38,108 bases of DNA. It comes from Collimonas silvisoli. Its GTDB lineage: Bacteria > Pseudomonadota > Gammaproteobacteria > Burkholderiales > Burkholderiaceae_D. The notes beneath the pieces were generated by a model. The model made no database searches. It saw nothing but the letters and a program-made list of their open reading frames with translations, and had not been told where the DNA came from. The DNA is taken from the NCBI RefSeq assembly GCF_018305005.1, contig NZ_JAGQEG010000058.1, forward strand, positions 1-38,108, read 5' to 3'. A program made the translations under genes and the position numbers. Positions 1 to 7,613 of this stretch are shown one piece after another; the stretch's first letter is position 1; the number at the start of each line of letters is the position of its first letter.

Positions 1-27
1 AAGCGCCCGTCCTGTTGACGGGCGCTT
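1..27 (-). terminator. Strong hairpin, likely terminator of the DUF3303 gene
   Basis: Bases 1-11 (AAGCGCCCGTC) and 17-27 pair perfectly around a 5-nt loop. The hairpin lies about 30 bases past the stop of the DUF3303 gene that runs leftward into it. Any U-tract for that direction would lie beyond the window edge, so termination is inferred from the stem alone. Confidence 0.6.
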
Positions 28-57
28 GCGCCAGGTTGAACACTGCCAACACTGTCT

Positions 58-339
58 TTAATTGCCGATGCGCTGCAATACCGCGCCCAGCGCTTCATCT
101 TCAAGAACAGGGACCGTCTTCAATTCCATCAGGTCGCTCCACATCAATGCAAACTCGGCGATGGCCTTGGGATCGTCACTCTCGATCAAATCAAAGCCGC
201 CGCTTAAATCGACGCTGGTCCAGCGCCCCAGCAAGGTGACCCCGTCTGGCGGCAGTCCGCCGGTTTTTTTGAAGCGAGCAATACCTTCCTCGCGGGTCTT
301 CGGGTCAGGTTTCCAAGAGAACGTCGTTATGAATTTCAT
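58..339 (-). CDS. DUF3303 domain-containing small protein
   Basis: A 93-residue soluble protein beginning MKFITTFSWKPD, with the KFI(T/I)TFSWKP opening, the central LLGRW block and the later FALMWSDLMELKTVPVLEDE stretch that I associate with the DUF3303 family (small ferredoxin-like alpha/beta barrel domains of unknown function). Its length is that of the whole family, so it looks complete. The start follows a purine-rich AGGAGGATTCCC ribosome site. It is probably monocistronic: its own promoter lies at 427-454 and a hairpin closes it at 1-27. No catalytic residues are evident and no function is known. Confidence 0.8.
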   Translation of the reverse strand: MKFITTFSWKPDPKTREEGIARFKKTGGLPPDGVTLLGRWTSVDLSGGFDLIESDDPKAIAEFALMWSDLMELKTVPVLEDEALGAVLQRIGN

Positions 340-426
340 GGGAATCCTCCTTCATCATCTGTGAAGCGCCGCCTCGCCAGCGATTTGGTCTTGACTGTTC
401 CTCTTGCACGATCGTTTGAGCAGCGC

Positions 427-454
427 GTTATAGCGTGTAAACACGCACGCTGAA
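427..454 (-). promoter_or_regulatory. Candidate promoter of the DUF3303 gene with a palindrome in its spacer
   Basis: Read on the minus strand, TTCAGC (449-454) and TATAAC (427-432) are separated by 16 bases. The spacer contains a perfect 14-base palindrome, GCGTGTTTACACGC (433-446). A dyad between -35 and -10 is a classic place for a repressor or MerR-type regulator. No regulator gene is adjacent. This is a pattern call without experimental support. Confidence 0.4.
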
Positions 455-511
455 CTGAATGCTAGGTCAGATTAAGCAAATATCAATCAGGCATTAACAG
501 GTTCGGGCAAG

Positions 512-540
512 CTTAAAAATCCGCGTCGATAGAGGCGGAT
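512..540 (-). terminator. Rho-independent terminator of the flavin reductase-like gene
   Basis: On the minus strand a 6-bp stem (ATCCGC at 535-540, its complement GCGGAT at 519-524) closes a 10-base loop and is followed at once by TTTTT. It lies about 50 bases past the stop of the gene ending at 589. Confidence 0.65.
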
Positions 541-588
541 CTGTCTGGAAATATTTGTCCGGCAATGTTATGCCGATCCAGCACTTCG

Positions 589-1158
589 TTAGCGCTTCAA
601 TTCGACATTGAACGCCTCGCCGGTGGCAAAGAAGGCACCGCCGGACAGGTAATGCAATGAGCGCTGATCGTCGGCCGGGAAATGCCAGCGGCCTGCCGAA
701 AACGCCGCTGCATCGGCCCAGGCGGCGACTACCTCGGCGATAAACAGATCGTAGTGCTGCTGCGTGTGCAACTCTGGAATAACCTTGCATTCGAGCCAGG
801 CCAGGCAGCCCGACATCAGCGGCGCGGCAATTTTCTGCGATGGGAATGTGGCGATACCGAGGGCGGAAAATTTATCGCCGTCGCGTCCCGAACTCGATCC
901 TACCGCCAGCGTGGTTTCAGCCAGCGCCCGTGTCGGAATATTCAAGGCGAACTCGCTGGATGCTTCCACCAGTTCGCGGGTCAAGGTGCTGCTATCGATT
1001 ACCAGCAAGACTTTGGGCGGCTCGAAATCCAGCGGCATCGCCCACGCCGCCGCCATCACATTGCTGACGCCGGCGTGGGCGCTGGTGACGATGGTAGTGG
1101 GGCCGTGATTGAGCAGGCGATAGGCTTTGGCGAGTTCTACTGGCTGGATATTTTGCAT
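589..1158 (-). CDS. Flavin reductase-like (FMN-binding split barrel) protein
   Basis: A 189-residue cytoplasmic protein of the flavin reductase-like / FMN-binding split-barrel family (DIM6/NTAB-type). Typical features are an N-terminal 'PTTIVTSAHAGVSNVMAAAW' segment (about residues 20-39), in which the Ser/Asn-rich turn normally contacts FMN phosphate, then the 'PPKVLLVID' strand and the SEFALNIP motif near residue 90. Family members reduce flavin with NAD(P)H or bind FMN or cobalamin; the substrate here cannot be told. A GGAAG ribosome site sits 4 bases before the ATG. It lies 73 bases downstream of the GlcNAc operon on the same strand, so it could be read through from it. It has its own terminator and no functional link to amino sugars that I can see. 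Confidence 0.8.
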   Translation of the reverse strand: MQNIQPVELAKAYRLLNHGPTTIVTSAHAGVSNVMAAAWAMPLDFEPPKVLLVIDSSTLTRELVEASSEFALNIPTRALAETTLAVGSSSGRDGDKFSALGIATFPSQKIAAPLMSGCLAWLECKVIPELHTQQHYDLFIAEVVAAWADAAAFSAGRWHFPADDQRSLHYLSGGAFFATGEAFNVELKR

Positions 1159-1231
1159 CTGGCTTCCGATAGCGTTGCGAAAGCCTCTTAGTTTATCCGA
1201 GATATTGCATCCACTCGGAAGATAGAACGAG

Positions 1232-2254
1232 TTACTCGGTCTTGGTCACTTTGCTCAAATGCCGCGGCTGATCAGGGTCCATGCCGCGCGCCACTGCCAG
1301 TTGCGCCGCCATCACATAGAAGGCCTGGATCGCTACGATGGGATCGAGATCCGGCGTGGCGGCAACCGGCAGCGTCAGGTCGCGCCCGCTGACATCGTCC
1401 GGCGCCGCCAGCAATACCTTGGCGCCGCGGCCGCGCATTTCCTCTGCTAGTTTGAGCAGGCCGGCCTGGGTCGGTCCGCGTGTGGCAAAGATCAGCAGCG
1501 GATAACCTTCGTCGATCAAGGCCATCGGGCCATGCTTGATTTCAGCGCCGCTGAAGGCTTCGGCCTGGATCGCCGAGGTTTCCTTGAATTTCAGCGCCGA
1601 TTCCAGCGCCAGCGGCAAACTGATGCCGCGCCCGACCACCATGATGTGCGAAGAGGGCGCCAGCGCTTCGATGGCGGGCGTCCAGTCCAGCTGAGTAGCC
1701 GCTGTCAGTGCCTGCGGCAAGGCGTCGATGGCGGCCAGGAAGGCGGCGTCGTCTTGCCAGTGCGCGGTGAGCCTGGCGGCGGCCACCAGGCTGGCGATGA
1801 AGCTCTTGGTGGCTGCCACGCTGAGTTCGGCGCCGGCGTGCAAGGGCAAAGTCCATTCGGCGCTGGCCGCCAGCGGCGACGCGGCATCGTTGACCAAGGC
1901 AACCGTGGTGGCGCCGCTGTCACGGAAATAACGGATAGGTTCGATCACGTCAGGGCTTTGGCCCGACTGTGAAATGGCGATGGCGAGTGCATCGCGTGCC
2001 TGCAGGGGGGCTTTGTTCAGCGTTACCAGCGATAGCGGCAGCGAGGCGACGATGCGGCCCAGGCGCGCCATGATCAGATAGGCGCAATAATTGGCGGCAT
2101 GGTCGGAACTGCCGCGCGCCACCGTCAGAATGGTCGACGGTGGCGTGGCCCGCAGGCGTTGCCCCAGTTCTGCGTAACGGTCGCGCTCCTGGCTGAGCTG
2201 CAAGGCGATATATTCTGCTGCCGAGCGGGCCTCTTTAAGCATCAACGAGGTCAA
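1232..2254 (-). CDS. nagB-II: SIS-domain glucosamine-6-phosphate deaminase (NagB-II/GlmS-like isomerase)
   Basis: A 340-residue protein made of two sugar-isomerase (SIS) domains, like the C-terminal half of GlmS but without the glutaminase domain. Visible are the ARGSSDHAA motif (about residue 47), ISQSGQSPD (about 94), the second-domain VGRGISLPLALESALKFKE segment, the EIKHGP motif and a GlmS-like tail (QPRHLSKVTKTE). Such proteins deaminate glucosamine-6-phosphate to fructose-6-phosphate plus ammonia, the last step of the operon. The best start is a TTG at 2252-2254: a perfect AAGGAG (2261-2266) lies 6 bases before it, whereas the ATG at 2242 is too far away. The start overlaps the end of nagA by 20 bases, implying translational coupling. 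An alternative activity on another sugar phosphate (AgaS-like) is less likely next to nagA. Confidence 0.88.
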   Translation of the reverse strand: MTSLMLKEARSAAEYIALQLSQERDRYAELGQRLRATPPSTILTVARGSSDHAANYCAYLIMARLGRIVASLPLSLVTLNKAPLQARDALAIAISQSGQSPDVIEPIRYFRDSGATTVALVNDAASPLAASAEWTLPLHAGAELSVAATKSFIASLVAAARLTAHWQDDAAFLAAIDALPQALTAATQLDWTPAIEALAPSSHIMVVGRGISLPLALESALKFKETSAIQAEAFSGAEIKHGPMALIDEGYPLLIFATRGPTQAGLLKLAEEMRGRGAKVLLAAPDDVSGRDLTLPVAATPDLDPIVAIQAFYVMAAQLAVARGMDPDQPRHLSKVTKTE

Positions 2255-3380
2255 TTCTTTCTCCTTCTACATAGACGGCTTTGAGTTTGAGCTGGCGATC
2301 CAGCACCAGAATGTCGGCGAAACAGCCTGCCTTGAGGCGGCCGCGCTCTTGCATGCCGAGATAGTCGGCGGGATAAGTGGAGACGCGCAGCGATGCTTCG
2401 GCCAGGTCCAGTCCCAGCGACACCAGGTTGCGCAAGGCTTGATCCATGGTCAGGGTGCTGCCGGCCAGGGTGCCGTCGCCCAGGCGCACGCCGCCCAGGC
2501 ATTTATGCACCACCTGGCGGCCCAGCATGTATTCGCCGTCCGGCATGCCGGAGGCGGCGGTGGAATCGGTAACGCAATACAGGCGCGGGATCGCACGCAG
2601 CGCGGTCTTGATGGCGCCCGGATGGACATGCAGCAGATCCGGAATCAGTTCGGCATATTCGGCATGGGCCAGGGCGGCGCCGGCCATGCCCGGCTGGCGG
2701 TGATGAAATGAACTCATGGCGTTGAACAGGTGAGTAAATCCGGCTGCGCCGTTTTTCAGGGCCGCCACGCCATCTTCATAAGTGCCGAGGGTATGGCCGA
2801 TCTGAACCCGCATGCCGAGTTGCGACAAGGTTTTCACCAGCGCCATGTGGCCATTGATTTCCGGTGCGATGGTGATCAGTTTCAATGGCGCAAAACTGCG
2901 CAGCCAGTCGACTTGTTCCAGGGTCGCGGCAATCGCAAAATCCGGTTGCGCACCGAGCTTGCCGGGATTGATATACGGGCCTTCCAGATGTGCTCCCAGC
3001 ACTCGCGCACCGCCTGCGCGGCGGCCGCGGCAAGCACGGCCGATGGCGCTCAGCGCCGCTTCCAGTTCTTCCGCCGGCGCGGTCATGGTGGTGGCCAGCA
3101 TGCTGGTAGTGCCGTGCTGTGCGTGCAGGCGCGAGACCACATGCACCGCATCGCCGGCTTCCATGATGTCCTTGCCGCCGCCGCCGTGGACGTGCAAATC
3201 GATGAAGCCGGGCAAAATATAATCGCCGGTGTCTGGCGCCTGTTCCCTTGCCTCGCCGCTGATATCGGTGATCATGTCGCTGAAGTTGATACTGCCGACG
3301 ATCCAGCCGTCGCTAGTCAATACATTGCCATGCAATTGGGTTGTGCTGTTACTCATGTTATTACTCATGCTGCTGCTCAT
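2235..3380 (-). CDS. nagA: N-acetylglucosamine-6-phosphate deacetylase
   Basis: Removes acetate from GlcNAc-6-phosphate to give glucosamine-6-phosphate. The 381-residue amidohydrolase shows the metal-binding DLHVHGGGG motif, GAHLEGPYIN with the metal-ligand Glu, the IGHTLGTYEDG and THLFNAMS histidines and the catalytic Asp in CVTDSTAASG. Length matches the family (about 380). The frame is open to 3461, but the ATG at 3380 has GGAG 7 bases upstream. The N-terminus (MSSSMSNNMSNSTTQ) holds three in-frame ATGs (3380, 3368, 3353), so the exact start is not beyond doubt. It overlaps the kinase gene upstream by 20 bases and the SIS gene downstream by 20 bases, a tightly packed operon. Confidence 0.93.
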   Translation of the reverse strand: MSSSMSNNMSNSTTQLHGNVLTSDGWIVGSINFSDMITDISGEAREQAPDTGDYILPGFIDLHVHGGGGKDIMEAGDAVHVVSRLHAQHGTTSMLATTMTAPAEELEAALSAIGRACRGRRAGGARVLGAHLEGPYINPGKLGAQPDFAIAATLEQVDWLRSFAPLKLITIAPEINGHMALVKTLSQLGMRVQIGHTLGTYEDGVAALKNGAAGFTHLFNAMSSFHHRQPGMAGAALAHAEYAELIPDLLHVHPGAIKTALRAIPRLYCVTDSTAASGMPDGEYMLGRQVVHKCLGGVRLGDGTLAGSTLTMDQALRNLVSLGLDLAEASLRVSTYPADYLGMQERGRLKAGCFADILVLDRQLKLKAVYVEGERIDLVDA

Positions 3381-4299
3381 GGTGGGCTCCTGCAGGCTCT
3401 GCCGCGAGCTGCCGGCGCAGCAGCAGCAGTGCGCCGATTGCGGCGTCGGCGCGCGGCGCAATCGCGCGTGATTTTAACGGTTCCGGCAAATAGGCTTGCA
3501 ACGGGCCGGCCAGGCCGCCGCACAGAGCGATCGGTAATTGTTGCGAAGGATCGAGCGCGCCGGCGATCTGGGCGATTTCCTGGCCGGCCTTGCGCAAGAT
3601 GGCAAGCGCCGCCTCGTCCTGCCCGGCGTGCGCCACTACCAGCGGCGCCAGTTGCGCAAAGATGCTTTGATTGGCGCTGGTGACCCAGGCCAGCACGCGC
3701 TCACGGTTTTGGCTGGCGCTGAAGCTGTCGCCGCCGCCGCAGAAACGGACGATGGCGCTGGCCAGCGGCCCTGCCGCGAGACGGCCATCGAGCACCCGTT
3801 CCACATGGTTGGCGGCGCGCAAGCCGATCCAGCCGCCGCTGGCTTCGTCGCCGGTCATGAAGCCCCAGCCGCCAACCTCGCTGCGGCTGCCGTCGCTGCG
3901 CAAGACTTCGCCGACGCTGCCGGTGCCGATCGCCACCACGACGCCGGCCTGGCCCAGATGGGCGCCGAGCAAGGTGGTGAAGGCGTCGGTGCCGATCGCC
4001 AGGGCGCCGAAGCCTGGGTTCTGCTCGGTAAATTGCGCCGCCCATAGCGGGTTGTTGATGCCGGACAAGCCGCAGCCGGCGGCAATCGCCTGATACGGCG
4101 GGCGGTTGATGCCGGCGGTCTGGAATGCATTGTCGAGCGCCGTGACGATAGCGCACCAGGCCTTGCTGGTGCCATGCATCAGCGCCGACGGTCCGCTGCT
4201 GCCGTCGGCGACATGGCTGCCATCCGGGCGCTCGACCCGGATGTGGGTTTTAGTGCCGCCGCCGTCGACGCCGATCAGATACTCATACGCTGTTTTCAA
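3361..4299 (-). CDS. BadF/BadG/BcrA/BcrD-family amino-sugar kinase (probable GlcNAc kinase)
   Basis: A sugar kinase of the ASKHA fold, about 312 residues. The phosphate-1 motif is IGVDGGGTKTH near the N-terminus, followed by AIGTGSVGEV, the GGWGFMTGDEASGGWIGL block and the adenosine-site motif LCGGLAGPL. Mammalian NAGK and bacterial GlcN/GlcNAc kinases belong here. It would phosphorylate sugar imported unmodified by the ABC transporter and so supply NagA. The frame is open to an ATG at 4329 that lacks any ribosome site; a TTG at 4297-4299 has GGGAG (4305-4309) 5 bases upstream and directly precedes the conserved core, so I favour it. The 3' end overlaps nagA. GlcNAc versus glucosamine specificity cannot be read from the sequence, but nagA downstream favours GlcNAc. 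Confidence 0.85.
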   Translation of the reverse strand: MKTAYEYLIGVDGGGTKTHIRVERPDGSHVADGSSGPSALMHGTSKAWCAIVTALDNAFQTAGINRPPYQAIAAGCGLSGINNPLWAAQFTEQNPGFGALAIGTDAFTTLLGAHLGQAGVVVAIGTGSVGEVLRSDGSRSEVGGWGFMTGDEASGGWIGLRAANHVERVLDGRLAAGPLASAIVRFCGGGDSFSASQNRERVLAWVTSANQSIFAQLAPLVVAHAGQDEAALAILRKAGQEIAQIAGALDPSQQLPIALCGGLAGPLQAYLPEPLKSRAIAPRADAAIGALLLLRRQLAAEPAGAHHEQQHE

Positions 4300-4336
4300 C
4301 TCAACTCCCACGCCTTTTTCAAGGCGCATAGTGTAT

Positions 4337-5464
4337 CTAATTATATTGTTTGGATGAAATCATATTTCCCGGTTTCAGCCTTGCCAGCGCCAGTCCTTTG
4401 GCGTCGAACACGTGGAAAGCGTTGCTGGGCGCCGACAGGGTGACGCTATCGCCGATATGCACCGGATTATTGCCGTCGCCGCGCACCAGCAGATCCTGGC
4501 CATCCTGCAGCGTGACGTAGATAAAGTTGGCTTCGCCCAGATGCTCGACGATGCTGACCTTGCCGCTGAATACCTCTCCACTATGCGCGTTTTCCAGAAT
4601 ATGTTCAGGCCGCAGCCCGACTGTCACGGCGTCGCCGGCCGTGGCGCTGCCGGCGGCAACGTCGGCGCGGATTTCCTGGCCGCTGCTGAGCTTGATTTTG
4701 AGGTGGTTAGCTTCGACTGCTGCTATCGCGCCCTTGAACAGGTTCATTTTCGGCGAGCCGATGAAAGTCGCCACGAACAGGTTTTGCGGACGTTGATACA
4801 GCTCCAGCGGCGAGCCGGCTTGCTGGATATAACCGTCGTTCATCACCACGATCTTGTCGCCCAGGGTCATGGCTTCGACCTGGTCGTGGGTGACGTAGAC
4901 GATGGTGGCTTCCAGCTGTTTATGCAGTTTGGCGATTTCGAGCCGGGTCTGGACCCGCAATGCGGCGTCCAGGTTGGATAGCGGCTCGTCAAACAGGAAC
5001 AGTTTCGGCTTGCGCACGATGGCGCGGCCGATGGCGACACGCTGGCGCTGGCCGCCGGACAGCTCGCGCGGCAAGCGGTCCAGCAGGTGATCGATTTTCA
5101 AGATGCCGGCGGCGTGGCGGATGCGCTGGTCGATCGCGGCCTTGTCGGCGCCGGCGATCTTCAGGCCGAAGGCCATGTTCTTGTACACGGTCATGTGCGG
5201 ATACAGGGCATAGCTCTGGAACACCATCGCAATGCCGCGTTCAGCCGGCGGCAAATGGTTGACTACCTGGTCGCCGATCGACAGCTCGCCGCTGGTGATC
5301 GATTCCAGGCCGCACAACATGCGCAGCAGAGTCGATTTACCGCAGCCGGAGGGGCCGACCAGCACCACGAATTCGCCATCCTTGATTTCCAGATTCAGAT
5401 CGGCCAGCACGTTCTGCTTGCCGTCGTACGACTTGGTGCATTGCTTAACGCTTACGTTTGCCAT
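4337..5464 (-). CDS. ABC transporter ATPase, MsmK/UgpC/MalK type
   Basis: The 375-residue nucleotide-binding subunit powers sugar import at the inner face of the cytoplasmic membrane. It has Walker A GPSGCGKST (about residues 37-45), Q-loop FQSYALYPH, signature LSGGQRQRV, Walker B LFLFDEPLSNLD and the switch histidine in YVTHDQVEAMT. A C-terminal OB/TOBE regulatory region of about 130 residues is typical of the CUT1 family. It sits between the permease and kinase genes with gaps of 37 and about 37 bases (to the TTG start). The C-terminal MalK-like domain might receive regulatory inputs, but nothing specific is visible. It is one of the most secure calls in the window. Confidence 0.95.
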   Translation of the reverse strand: MANVSVKQCTKSYDGKQNVLADLNLEIKDGEFVVLVGPSGCGKSTLLRMLCGLESITSGELSIGDQVVNHLPPAERGIAMVFQSYALYPHMTVYKNMAFGLKIAGADKAAIDQRIRHAAGILKIDHLLDRLPRELSGGQRQRVAIGRAIVRKPKLFLFDEPLSNLDAALRVQTRLEIAKLHKQLEATIVYVTHDQVEAMTLGDKIVVMNDGYIQQAGSPLELYQRPQNLFVATFIGSPKMNLFKGAIAAVEANHLKIKLSSGQEIRADVAAGSATAGDAVTVGLRPEHILENAHSGEVFSGKVSIVEHLGEANFIYVTLQDGQDLLVRGDGNNPVHIGDSVTLSAPSNAFHVFDAKGLALARLKPGNMISSKQYN

Positions 5465-5501
5465 GGTATGTCTCGCTGTTTTACTTGATTTTTACGCATT
5501 T

Positions 5502-6395
5502 TTACTTAACCGCGCCGGAAGTCAGGCCGCGGATCAATTGCCGGGAGAATATGACGTACATGATCAGGATCGGAATCACCGCCAGCGACAGCGCCGCCAA
5601 TACCGAATTCCAGTCGGTCACATACTGGCCGATGAATTGCTGCACGCCGAGGGTGACGGTCTTGGTTTCATCCGAGGGCGCCAGGATCAGCGGGAACCAC
5701 AAATCGTTCCAGGCCGGGATCATGGTGAAAACGGCCACCGTGGCAATCGCCGGGCGGATCAGCGGCAGGATGATCTGGAAGAAGATCTTGAATTCGCCGA
5801 CGCCGTCGCAGCGCGCCGCATCTTTCAATTCCTTGGGAATCTGGCGGATGAATTCGGACAGGATCATCACCGCCAGCGGCAAGCCTTGCGCGGTGTACAC
5901 CAGGATCAGTGCGCTGCGGGTGTTGATCAGATCCAGGCTGACCACCAGTTGCAGGATGGAGACGGTGCCAAGCCGGATCGGAATCATGATGCCCAGCGCC
6001 AGGTACAGCGCCATCAGGCGGTTGCCGCGGAATTTGTATTCCGACAAGGCCCAGCCGGCCATGGCGCCGAACAGCACGATCAATAGCAAGGAGCCAAGCG
6101 TGACTAGCAGGCTGTTGCCGAAGTACAGCATGAAATTGGTGTTGTGCAAGACCTTTTCAAAGCCGATCAGCGAGAACGAGTCAGGCGTTGGAAACGCCAG
6201 CGGATTGTCGAAAATCGCATCGCGCGATTTGATCGAATTGATCAGGATCAGGGCGATCGGAAACAGCGCAATTACGGCATAGGCGCACAGCACGACGTGC
6301 ACCCAGATGCGGCCAAGATTGGCAAGCCGGCTAGGGCGCACCAGCGGCGCCGAGGTGGAAGCCGCGGCCGAAGAGAGCGAGGAAATGGATGTCAT
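5502..6395 (-). CDS. Sugar ABC transporter permease, MalG type (CUT1)
   Basis: A 297-residue inner-membrane permease with about six hydrophobic segments after a short cytoplasmic N-terminus. The EAA loop that contacts the ATPase reads EFIRQIPKELKDAARCDG, near residue 180. The C-terminus (FSRQLIRGLTSGAVK) is the characteristic MalG-type ending. A GAGGA ribosome site precedes the ATG by 5 bases. The gap to the upstream permease is only 11 bases. With its MalF-type partner it forms the translocation channel for the sugar bound by the product of 7614-8873, presumably GlcNAc given the catabolic genes that follow. Confidence 0.94.
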   Translation of the reverse strand: MTSISSLSSAAASTSAPLVRPSRLANLGRIWVHVVLCAYAVIALFPIALILINSIKSRDAIFDNPLAFPTPDSFSLIGFEKVLHNTNFMLYFGNSLLVTLGSLLLIVLFGAMAGWALSEYKFRGNRLMALYLALGIMIPIRLGTVSILQLVVSLDLINTRSALILVYTAQGLPLAVMILSEFIRQIPKELKDAARCDGVGEFKIFFQIILPLIRPAIATVAVFTMIPAWNDLWFPLILAPSDETKTVTLGVQQFIGQYVTDWNSVLAALSLAVIPILIMYVIFSRQLIRGLTSGAVK

Positions 6396-6406
6396 GGCTG
6401 TCCTCG

Positions 6407-7330
6407 TTACAGTTCGTAGCGTGTCAGCTTGCGCTGCACGAAATAGAAATAGCTGGCGACGCCGAGCAGAATCACCAGGAACATCAGGGTGGCTACCGCT
6501 GCGCCCATGGTCGGGCTGCCGATCTGCGCCTGGTAGCCGAAGAAGGTGCGATAGAAAAAAGTGCCCAGGATGTCGGTGGTGTAATTAGGGCCGGCCAGTG
6601 CGCCCTTGACCGAATAGATCAGGTCGAAGGCGTTGAAGTTGGCGACAAAGGTCAGGATCGTCACCAGACCCAGCGTCGGCAGAATCAGCGGCAGCTTGAT
6701 CTGCCAGAAAATCCGGAACGAACTGGCGCCTTCGGCATACGCCGCTTCCAGCACTTCTTCCGGCACCGCCAGCAGGGCGGCATAGATCAGCATCATCGGA
6801 ATGCCGACATATTGCCAGACCGATATCAGGCCCAGCGTCAGCAGCGCGGTGCTTTCCTGCCCCAGCCATGGCGCAAAATAGTCGCCCAGGCCGACATGCG
6901 TCATCAAGCCCTCGCCGACGCCCCACAGCGGCGACAGGATCAGTTGCCAGATAAAGCCGATGATCACCACCGACAGCAGGGTCGGCAGGAAAATCAGGGT
7001 GCGGTAGGTGCGTGCGCCGCGCAGGCCCTTGAGGCTGAACAGGGTGGCGAGCAGCAGGCCGATCGGATTTTGCAGCAGCATGTGAATCGCGAAAAATTTC
7101 ACGTTATTCAACATGGCGTTCCAGAAAGCCTTGGACCAGTCCGAATCGAACAGGATGGTGTGGTAGTTGGCGAGGCCGACGAAGCTGTGGACGCCGGCGT
7201 CGTTGCTGGTATAAAAGCCCAGGCGCAGGGTATCCAGCAAAGGCAGCGCGCTGAACATGGAATAGATGATGACCGCCGGCGCCAGGAATATCACGATGTG
7301 CCAGGGGAATGTCTTTTTTTGAAGATTCAT
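6407..7330 (-). CDS. Sugar ABC transporter permease, MalF type (CUT1)
   Basis: The inner-membrane permease partner of the MalG-type protein. It is about 307 residues from the ATG at 7330 (MNLQKKTFPWHIV...), with six predicted membrane segments and the EAA loop EEVLEAAYAEGASSFRIFWQ near residue 215. Upstream in-frame candidates are an ATG at 7351 and a GTG at 7387; none has a convincing ribosome site. I prefer 7330 because it places the start just before the first membrane segment, as in relatives. It is separated from the binding-protein gene by about 280 bases carrying a strong hairpin, a common arrangement that lowers permease relative to binding-protein expression. Confidence 0.9.
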   Translation of the reverse strand: MNLQKKTFPWHIVIFLAPAVIIYSMFSALPLLDTLRLGFYTSNDAGVHSFVGLANYHTILFDSDWSKAFWNAMLNNVKFFAIHMLLQNPIGLLLATLFSLKGLRGARTYRTLIFLPTLLSVVIIGFIWQLILSPLWGVGEGLMTHVGLGDYFAPWLGQESTALLTLGLISVWQYVGIPMMLIYAALLAVPEEVLEAAYAEGASSFRIFWQIKLPLILPTLGLVTILTFVANFNAFDLIYSVKGALAGPNYTTDILGTFFYRTFFGYQAQIGSPTMGAAVATLMFLVILLGVASYFYFVQRKLTRYEL

Positions 7331-7613
7331 TCGTGTTTTCGGTGATTGCATAGAATGCGAGGTTGCCGCGGGCAGGATGGAAGGCACGGGGAGATCGTGC
7401 TGTTCATCCTGGCCCCGCCGCGGACCATGGAAGACGAACGTGACAGCGGCTTATGTTTTGACTTCAGTGCCGCTGGCCACGGGCTTGCCCAGTGAGTGGC
7501 AAGCCTTGGCTGCTACGGTGTTTGCCAGGCTTGCCTGATGCACGGGGGCAGAGTCAATCTTAAACTCTTCCCCGCCTGGCTGACAGCAGTGTTTAATGTG
7601 CTACTTGTGCTAT
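7331..7613 (-). other. Intercistronic region between binding-protein and permease genes
   Basis: About 280 bases with no gene that I can support. It contains a perfect 8-bp hairpin, GGCTTGCC (7482-7489) and GGCAAGCC (7498-7505), around an 8-base loop and without a U-tract on either strand. In the leftward transcript this resembles the intercistronic stem-loops between malE and malF that stabilise the upstream message and attenuate the downstream one. That role is inferred from position only. Confidence 0.45.

Noticed and set aside
2730-3683. 317-residue plus-strand open frame opposite nagA
   Set aside because: It lies antisense to the clearly recognisable nagA and kinase genes, has His/Arg/Gln-rich composition typical of a G+C-rich shadow frame, and shows no domain or ribosome site.
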